From: Pseudomonadota bacterium
GTDB lineage: Bacteria > Pseudomonadota > Alphaproteobacteria > Sphingomonadales > Sphingomonadaceae
NCBI GenBank assembly: GCA_023390675.1
Contig: JAEWCK010000139.1
Location: forward strand, 1-11,908
DNA length: 11,908 bases
Direction: 5' to 3'
Shown: positions 6,805 to 11,908 of the stretch, piece by piece
Layout of the letters: each line of letters starts with the position of its first letter
How positions within the stretch are numbered: position 1 is the stretch's first letter
Program-made: the position numbers and the translations under genes
Notes under the pieces: generated by a model
Seen by the model: the letters and a program-made list of their open reading frames with translations, nothing else
Databases searched by the model: none
What the model was told of the DNA's origin: nothing

Positions 6805-6990
6805 TCACTTCGGCGCTTCGACCTTGACGTCGGCGTCGATCTTCTTGGTGTTGCCGCTCAGCAGGCTGGTGCCGAACAGCACGTAGAGCACCGCGAGGAT
6901 CGCGATCACGCCGACGATCATCAGCACCACGCTGGCGCCGCCGCCGCCGCTGCCGTCTGCATCGACGACCGTCACCTTCTCATCCGCCAT
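6805..6990 (-). CDS. Small single-pass membrane protein, function unknown
   Basis: The 61-residue protein begins MADEKVTVVDADG, has a Gly-rich linker (GSGGGG), one hydrophobic helix at about 20-42 (SVVLMIVGVIAILAVLYVLF), and a short charged tail ending KIDADVKVEAPK. The ATG at 6990 is preceded by a good ribosome site (GGGAG, 7 bases upstream); an in-frame upstream start at 7056 would add Cys- and Arg-rich residues of non-coding look. I do not recognise a named family. Small proteins with this acidic N-terminus, Gly linker and single helix are, as I recall, common in sphingomonads. It is 66 bases downstream of pdhB on the same strand, so it may share that transcript unless the intervening hairpins terminate it. 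Confidence 0.75.
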   Translation of the reverse strand: MADEKVTVVDADGSGGGGASVVLMIVGVIAILAVLYVLFGTSLLSGNTKKIDADVKVEAPK

Positions 6991-7014
6991 GACGAAACTC
7001 CCGTTCGTTGTTGA

Positions 7015-7053
7015 GCCGGAAAGAAACCGGCAACATCGGCGGGAGGTTCCGCC
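7015..7053 (-). terminator. Tandem hairpins between pdhB and the small membrane gene
   Basis: Two adjacent stems lie in the 66-base spacer: GGCGG/CCGCC (7038-7042 with 7049-7053) and GCCGG/CCGGC (7015-7019 with 7027-7031, extendable by GTT/AAC). Neither has a T-tract on the minus strand. They could be a weak or Rho-assisted terminator after pdhB or an RNA-stabilising structure; the role is inference. Confidence 0.3.
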
Positions 7054-7056
7054 CAA

Positions 7057-8463
<1,407 letters not shown>

Positions 8464-8464
8464 C

Positions 8465-9514
8465 TCAATAGGTCTCCACCAGCACGTCGGTGTACAGTTC
8501 GGAAGGATCGGGCTCCGGCGTCTGCTCGGAGAAGTCGGCAGCTTCGTTGACGATCTTGCGGATCTCCTGCTCGAGCGGCTTGAGATCGTCCTCCTTGACG
8601 CCAAGGCCCTCGAGCTCGCGCTTGACCGCCTCGATCGGATCGGACTTGTCGCGGACCGACTGGACCTCCTCGCGCGACCGATATTTGGCCGGATCGGACA
8701 TCGAATGGCCGCGATAGCGATACGTCTTCATCTCGAGGATGATCGGCCCCTTGCCCGCGCGGACCCAGGCGAGCGCCTCTTCGGCCGCGCCGCGGCACGC
8801 GAGCACGTCCATGCCGTCGACCTGGATGCCGGGGATGCGGAAGCTCTCGCCGCGCTTGTAGAGCTGATCCTCGGACGACGAGCGGTTGACCGAAGTGCCC
8901 ATGGCGTACTGGTTGTTCTCGATCACATAGATGATCGGGAGCTTCCACAGCTCTGCCATGTTGAACGATTCGTAAACCTGGCCCTGGTTCGACGCGCCGT
9001 CGCCGAAATAGGCCATCGCGACGCCGCCGTCCTCGTTATATTTGTGCGCGAACGCCAGGCCCGTGCCGAGCGACACCTGCGCGCCGACGATGCCGTGCCC
9101 GCCGTAGAACTTCTTCTCGGTCGAGAACATGTGCATCGAGCCGCCCTTGCCCTTCGAGATGCCGGCCTGGCGCCCCGTGAGCTCGGCCATGATCACCTTG
9201 GGATCGATGCCGTAGGCGAGCATGTGGCCGTGATCGCGGTAGCCCGTGATCACGCTGTCCTTGTCGCCGTCGAGCGCCGACTGGAGGCCGACCGCGACCG
9301 CTTCCTGCCCGATATAGAGGTGGCAGAAGCCGCCGATGAAGCCGAGCCCGTAGAGCTGCCCTGCCTTCTCCTCGAAGCGGCGGATGAGCAGCATCTGCTT
9401 GTAGAATTGGAGCAGCTCCTCCTTCGAGGCCTTGTACCGCTCGGGCTCGGCGGGACGCTCGCGATTGGATTTGGCAGGTTCGGTCGAAGTCTTTTTTGCC
9501 GGTGCTTTGGCCAC
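8465..9514 (-). CDS. pdhA: Pyruvate dehydrogenase E1 component alpha subunit
   Basis: The 349-residue product is the alpha subunit of the heterotetrameric E1. The thiamine-diphosphate/Mg motif runs from GDGASNQGQVYESFNMAELW (171-190) to IENN (198-201). The conserved loop YRYRGHSMSDPAKYRSREEV is at 265-284, the region phosphorylated in mitochondrial E1 alpha; regulation by phosphorylation is not implied here. FCHLYIGQEAVAVG (63-76) and YRDHGHMLAYG (92-102) are also diagnostic. The first 25 residues are Lys/Ala/Pro-rich. The start is GTG at 9514, with GGGAGA about 8 bases upstream; no ATG occurs before the conserved core, so a short ATG form would lose conserved residues. It is followed by pdhB with a one-base gap. 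Confidence 0.97.
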   Translation of the reverse strand: MAKAPAKKTSTEPAKSNRERPAEPERYKASKEELLQFYKQMLLIRRFEEKAGQLYGLGFIGGFCHLYIGQEAVAVGLQSALDGDKDSVITGYRDHGHMLAYGIDPKVIMAELTGRQAGISKGKGGSMHMFSTEKKFYGGHGIVGAQVSLGTGLAFAHKYNEDGGVAMAYFGDGASNQGQVYESFNMAELWKLPIIYVIENNQYAMGTSVNRSSSEDQLYKRGESFRIPGIQVDGMDVLACRGAAEEALAWVRAGKGPIILEMKTYRYRGHSMSDPAKYRSREEVQSVRDKSDPIEAVKRELEGLGVKEDDLKPLEQEIRKIVNEAADFSEQTPEPDPSELYTDVLVETY

Positions 9515-9548
9515 AGGAATTCTCTCCCGGGGGAAGGTCAGAGCCGGG

Positions 9549-9578
9549 CCTATAAGCGCGTTATCGTCCCGGACGCAA
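9549..9578 (-). promoter_or_regulatory. Candidate sigma-70-type promoter of pdhAB
   Basis: On the minus strand, TTGCGT (9573-9578) and TATAGG (9549-9554) are separated by 18 bases, about 35 bases upstream of the pdhA GTG. The match is partial and found by eye in the 144-base ftsB-pdhA spacer. Confidence 0.33.
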
Positions 9579-9616
9579 CGTCAACGCGCGTGAAAGAGCC
9601 GCGTTCATTGCGAGGA

Positions 9617-9652
9617 CCGCACGGATGCGGGAATGTGGCGGCCGATACCGCC
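9617..9652 (-). terminator. Tandem hairpins after ftsB
   Basis: Directly downstream of the ftsB stop (minus strand) are two stems: GGCGG/CCGCC (9637-9641 with 9648-9652, loop of six) and CCGCA/TGCGG (9617-9621 with 9626-9630, loop CGGA). There is no T-tract. They may partly end the eno-ftsB transcript before the pdhA promoter. Confidence 0.3.
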
Positions 9653-9658
9653 CCACGC

Positions 9659-9979
9659 TCACTTCTTGAGGGGAATGACGACTTCGTTCGGGCGCACGAC
9701 GTTGAGTTGCTTGCGCGCGAGTTCCTCGACCATGTCGGGATCGGCGCCGCGCTTGGGATCGAGCAGGTCGACACGGTTCTTGAGTTCGGCGCGCTTCTTT
9801 TCGAGCGCGGCGAACTCGGTCTGTTTCTGGCCCAACTCGGCCTTGAATTCCTTGGCGGCGACCACGCCGGTCGGGCCCCAGATCGCGTTATAGCCGAAGA
9901 ATCCCATCGCGATCAGCGCCGCGGCGGGAAGCCCGGCGCGGCGGAGAAGGCTCTGCATCGGAGAGACGGTACGCGACAT
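9659..9979 (-). CDS. ftsB: FtsB-like septum formation initiator protein
   Basis: FtsB is a small bitopic divisome protein that joins FtsL and FtsQ in activating septal wall synthesis. The 106-residue product has a short cytoplasmic N-terminus, a membrane helix at about 15-33 (ending FFGYNAIWGPTG), a charged heptad-rich coiled coil at about 42-74 (KQTEFAALEKKRAELKNRVDLL), and a C-terminal DMVEELARKQLNVVRPNEVVI typical of the FtsB/DivIC family (VEE.AR..L..VRP.E). Position between eno and pdhA is the usual alphaproteobacterial setting, and eno-ftsB adjacency is also seen in other Proteobacteria. ATG at 9979 is used; the ATG at 9958 is an alternative, and neither has a clear ribosome site. Confidence 0.9.
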   Translation of the reverse strand: MSRTVSPMQSLLRRAGLPAAALIAMGFFGYNAIWGPTGVVAAKEFKAELGQKQTEFAALEKKRAELKNRVDLLDPKRGADPDMVEELARKQLNVVRPNEVVIPLKK

Positions 9980-10022
9980 AGGATGATTCTCGCTTAACCA
10001 GCGGCGTTAATCAAGACCATGC

Positions 10023-10048
10023 TTCCCTCCTCACGCGAGCGGAGGGGA
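10023..10048 (-). terminator. Hairpin just after eno
   Basis: TTCCCTCC (10023-10030) pairs with GGAGGGGA (10041-10048, one G-T pair) around a 10-base loop, two bases past the eno stop. An alternative fold pairs CTC/GAG inside the loop. No T-tract follows on the minus strand, so it may be a partial terminator or a 3'-end stabiliser ahead of ftsB. Confidence 0.4.
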
Positions 10049-10049
10049 A

Positions 10050-11327
10050 CTAGGCCTTCAGCACGCTCCGTCCGGCATAGACCGCGGCCTCGCCCAGCTC
10101 CTCCTCAATGCGAATCAGCTGGTTGTACTTGGCGAGCCGGTCGGAGCGCGCGAGGCTACCCGTCTTGATCTGCCCGCAATTGGTCGCGACCGCGAGGTCG
10201 GCGATCGTCGCGTCCTCGGTCTCGCCCGAGCGGTGCGACATCACCGCGGTGTAGGACGAGCGCTGCGCGAGACTGACGGCCTCGAGCGTTTCGGTCAGCG
10301 TGCCGATCTGGTTGACCTTCACCAGCAGCGAATTGGCGAAGCCGCCCTCGATTCCGCGCTTCAGGCGCTCGGGATTGGTGACGAACAGGTCGTCACCGAC
10401 GAGCTGGACCTTGCCGCCGACCATGTCGGTCAGCGCCTTCCAGCCGTCCCAATCGTCCTCGCTCATTCCGTCCTCGATCGAGAAGATCGGGTAGTTGCGA
10501 GTGAGATCGGCGAGATATTCTGCCATGCCGACCGGCGAGAGCACCTTGCCCTCGCCCGAGATGTGATAGGCGCCGTCCTTGAAGAACTCGGTCGCCGCGC
10601 AATCGAGCGCGAGCATCACGTCGTCGCCCGGCGTGTAGCCCGCGGCCTCGATGCTCGCCATGATGAAGTCGAGCGCCTCGCGGGTCGATGCGATGTTCGG
10701 CGCGAAGCCGCCCTCGTCACCCACCCCCGTCGCCAGGCCCTTGTCGTGGAGCTTCTTCTTGAGCGTGTGGAAGATCTCCGATCCGCAGCGCACCGCCTCG
10801 ACGATGTTCGCCGCGCCGACCGGCACGATCATGAATTCTTGGAAGTCGATCGGATTGTCGGCATGCTCGCCGCCGTTGATGATGTTCATCATCGGCACGG
10901 GCAGCACGTGCGCATTGACCCCGCCGACATAACGATAGAGCGGCAAGCCCCGCGCATCCGCCGCAGCCTTGGCCGCGGCCAGGCTGACTCCCAGAATTGC
11001 GTTCGCGCCGAGCCGGCCCTTGTTCGGAGTGCCGTCCAGTTCGATCATCGCGCGGTCGAGATCGGCCTGGTCCTCGGCGTCGAGCCCCAGCACTTCCTCT
11101 GCGATCTCGGTATTGACCGCCTGCACCGCCGCCTCGACGCCCTTGCCGAGCCAGCGGCTCTTGTCGCCGTCGCGCTTCTCGACGGCCTCGTGCGCGCCGG
11201 TCGACGCGCCCGACGGCACCGCGGCGCGGCCGAAGCTGCCATCCTCGAGCATCACATCGACCTCCACCGTCGGGTTGCCCCGGCTGTCGAGAATCTGGCG
11301 GGCATGGATGTCGATGATTGCGGTCAC
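10050..11327 (-). CDS. eno: Enolase (phosphopyruvate hydratase)
   Basis: Enolase interconverts 2-phosphoglycerate and phosphoenolpyruvate in glycolysis and gluconeogenesis, and in many bacteria is also a degradosome partner. The 425-residue product has full family length and intact motifs: ARQILDSRGNPTVEV (9-23), the mobile loop PSGASTGAHEA (38-48), MNIINGGEHADN (147-158), GDEGGFAPN (203-211) with catalytic E205, the metal ligands D242, E285 and D312, catalytic K337 in LLVKVNQIGTLTETL (334-348), and MSHRSGETEDATIADLAV (363-380). The start is GTG at 11327, with AGGGAGA about 7 bases upstream; the next in-frame ATGs lie inside the conserved core. It is divergent from the DUF883-like gene and followed by ftsB after a hairpin. 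Confidence 0.98.
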   Translation of the reverse strand: MTAIIDIHARQILDSRGNPTVEVDVMLEDGSFGRAAVPSGASTGAHEAVEKRDGDKSRWLGKGVEAAVQAVNTEIAEEVLGLDAEDQADLDRAMIELDGTPNKGRLGANAILGVSLAAAKAAADARGLPLYRYVGGVNAHVLPVPMMNIINGGEHADNPIDFQEFMIVPVGAANIVEAVRCGSEIFHTLKKKLHDKGLATGVGDEGGFAPNIASTREALDFIMASIEAAGYTPGDDVMLALDCAATEFFKDGAYHISGEGKVLSPVGMAEYLADLTRNYPIFSIEDGMSEDDWDGWKALTDMVGGKVQLVGDDLFVTNPERLKRGIEGGFANSLLVKVNQIGTLTETLEAVSLAQRSSYTAVMSHRSGETEDATIADLAVATNCGQIKTGSLARSDRLAKYNQLIRIEEELGEAAVYAGRSVLKA

Positions 11328-11363
11328 GTAACGGTCTCCCTAGGAAGATGGGGCGCGCGCGAG

Positions 11364-11392
11364 CCTCTAACCGCTGATGATGGAACTCGCAA
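11364..11392 (-). promoter_or_regulatory. Candidate sigma-70-type promoter of eno
   Basis: On the minus strand TTGCGA (11387-11392) and TAGAGG (11364-11369) are 17 bases apart, about 37 bases upstream of the eno GTG. The -10 match is weak. The -35 lies inside the spacer of the candidate stress promoter for the divergent gene. Confidence 0.3.
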
Positions 11393-11406
11393 ACGCGGGC
11401 GTGGTT
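11382..11406 (+). promoter_or_regulatory. Candidate EcfG-type general-stress promoter for the DUF883-like gene
   Basis: GGAAC (11382-11386) is followed after 16 bases by GGTT (11403-11406). The alphaproteobacterial EcfG consensus is GGAAC, 16-17 bases, CGTT, so the -35 is perfect and the -10 matches three of four. Transcription would begin about ten bases upstream of the GGAGGG ribosome site (11423-11428). The assignment is by eye. Confidence 0.4.
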
Positions 11407-11434
11407 GTTTCGCACGAGACATGGAGGGTTTAGC

Positions 11435-11908
11435 ATGGCCGACGAAACCACGGGTGGCGGCACCACCGCGACGATCGACGAAGCTCCCGCCGCGGCGCGT
11501 TCCGCGACCGATAAATTGCGCGAGGAGGCCGCGAAATTCGGCAATCAGGCCGCCGATCGCGCGCGCGAATTCGCCGGCGACGGCAAGGATCGCGCCACCA
11601 CCGCGCTCGACGAAGTCGCGAAGATGATGGAGACCGCCGCGGCGGACGTCGATTCGAAGCTCGGCGAGAATTACGGCCGTTACGCGCGCTCCGCCGCGCA
11701 GGGCATTTCGAGCTTCGCCGAGGGCCTGCGCGGCAAGGAAGTCGACGACATCCTCGACGACGCCACCGATTTCATCCGGAGGAGCCCGGTGATCGCGGTC
11801 GGCGTAGCGGCGGGCGTGGGCTTCCTGCTCGCGCGGCTGATCAAGTCGGGAATCGACGCCGCCGCCGATCTGGGCGACCGTACCGCGCCTTCGGACAAGT
11901 CCGAGAGC
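11435..11908 (+). CDS. YqjD/ElaB (DUF883)-like membrane-anchored protein, C-terminus beyond window
   Basis: The frame is open from ATG at 11435 (ribosome site GGAGGG seven bases upstream) to the window end, 158 residues with no stop seen. The N-terminal two thirds is soluble, charged and Ala-rich, with amphipathic helical character (SATDKLREEAAKFGNQAADR, EVAKMMETAAADVDSKLGE). A D/E-rich stretch, EVDDILDDATDFIRR (102-116), leads into one hydrophobic segment at about 117-135 (SPVIAVGVAAGVGFLLARL) with a Gly-rich face. This layout is that of the YqjD/ElaB/DUF883 group, small stress-phase proteins of which E. coli YqjD associates with ribosomes and the inner membrane. Unlike those, at least 20 residues follow the membrane helix. 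Ribosome binding here is not shown. It is divergent from eno. Confidence 0.8.
   Translation, partial: MADETTGGGTTATIDEAPAAARSATDKLREEAAKFGNQAADRAREFAGDGKDRATTALDEVAKMMETAAADVDSKLGENYGRYARSAAQGISSFAEGLRGKEVDDILDDATDFIRRSPVIAVGVAAGVGFLLARLIKSGIDAAADLGDRTAPSDKSES

Noticed and set aside
10233..11627. A 464-codon plus-strand open frame opposite eno and running into the DUF883-like gene
   Set aside because: Its translation is Arg/His-rich shadow sequence; enolase on the other strand is certain and the DUF883-like gene uses a different frame with a good ribosome site.

Overview
The window looks like chromosomal DNA of an alphaproteobacterium, most likely a sphingomonad (Sphingomonas or a close relative). 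The evidence is the very high GC content, the folate-dependent TrmFO, a pyruvate dehydrogenase E1 beta subunit with an N-terminal lipoyl domain, the gene order eno-ftsB-pdhA-pdhB, and a stand-alone tadG-tadE-tadE unit. This placement rests on recalled family knowledge, not on a search. I see no tRNA, rRNA, CRISPR array, insertion sequence, phage gene or attachment site. About nine tenths of the window is coding.

Left part (1-3568): a DUF488 gene cut by the window edge is coupled by a 4-base overlap to a YhhN-family membrane protein, both on the minus strand. Divergent from them is trmFO (plus), the flavoprotein that makes 5-methyluridine at tRNA position 54. It overlaps tail to tail with a small membrane-anchored three-EF-hand protein (minus). 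Next comes a short squalene/phytoene-synthase-like protein (minus) that seems to lack most catalytic motifs.

Middle (3569-6797): a 114-base divergent spacer leads into three plus-strand genes joined by 4-base start/stop overlaps: a TadG-like protein with a split von Willebrand A domain, and two TadE-type pseudopilin-like proteins. They are accessory parts of a Tad/Flp pilus whose ATPase, platform, secretin, pilin and peptidase genes are not here. A strong 10-bp hairpin ends the unit and lies between it and the convergent minus-strand genes.

Right part (6805-11327, all minus): in transcription order eno, ftsB, pdhA, pdhB and a 61-residue membrane protein. They link glycolysis (enolase), entry into the TCA cycle (PDH E1) and cell division (FtsB). 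PDH E2 and E3 genes are not within the window. Several spacers in this chain carry hairpins without U-tracts.

Right edge (11435-11908): a YqjD/ElaB (DUF883)-like membrane-anchored gene runs off the end, divergent from eno. Its upstream region has a candidate general-stress (EcfG-type) promoter that overlaps the candidate eno promoter. Five of the twelve genes appear to start with GTG. I found no clearly new multi-gene system. The most interesting leads are the pilus accessory unit, with its split VWA domain and calcium-loop-like motif, and the divergent eno/DUF883 promoter region.
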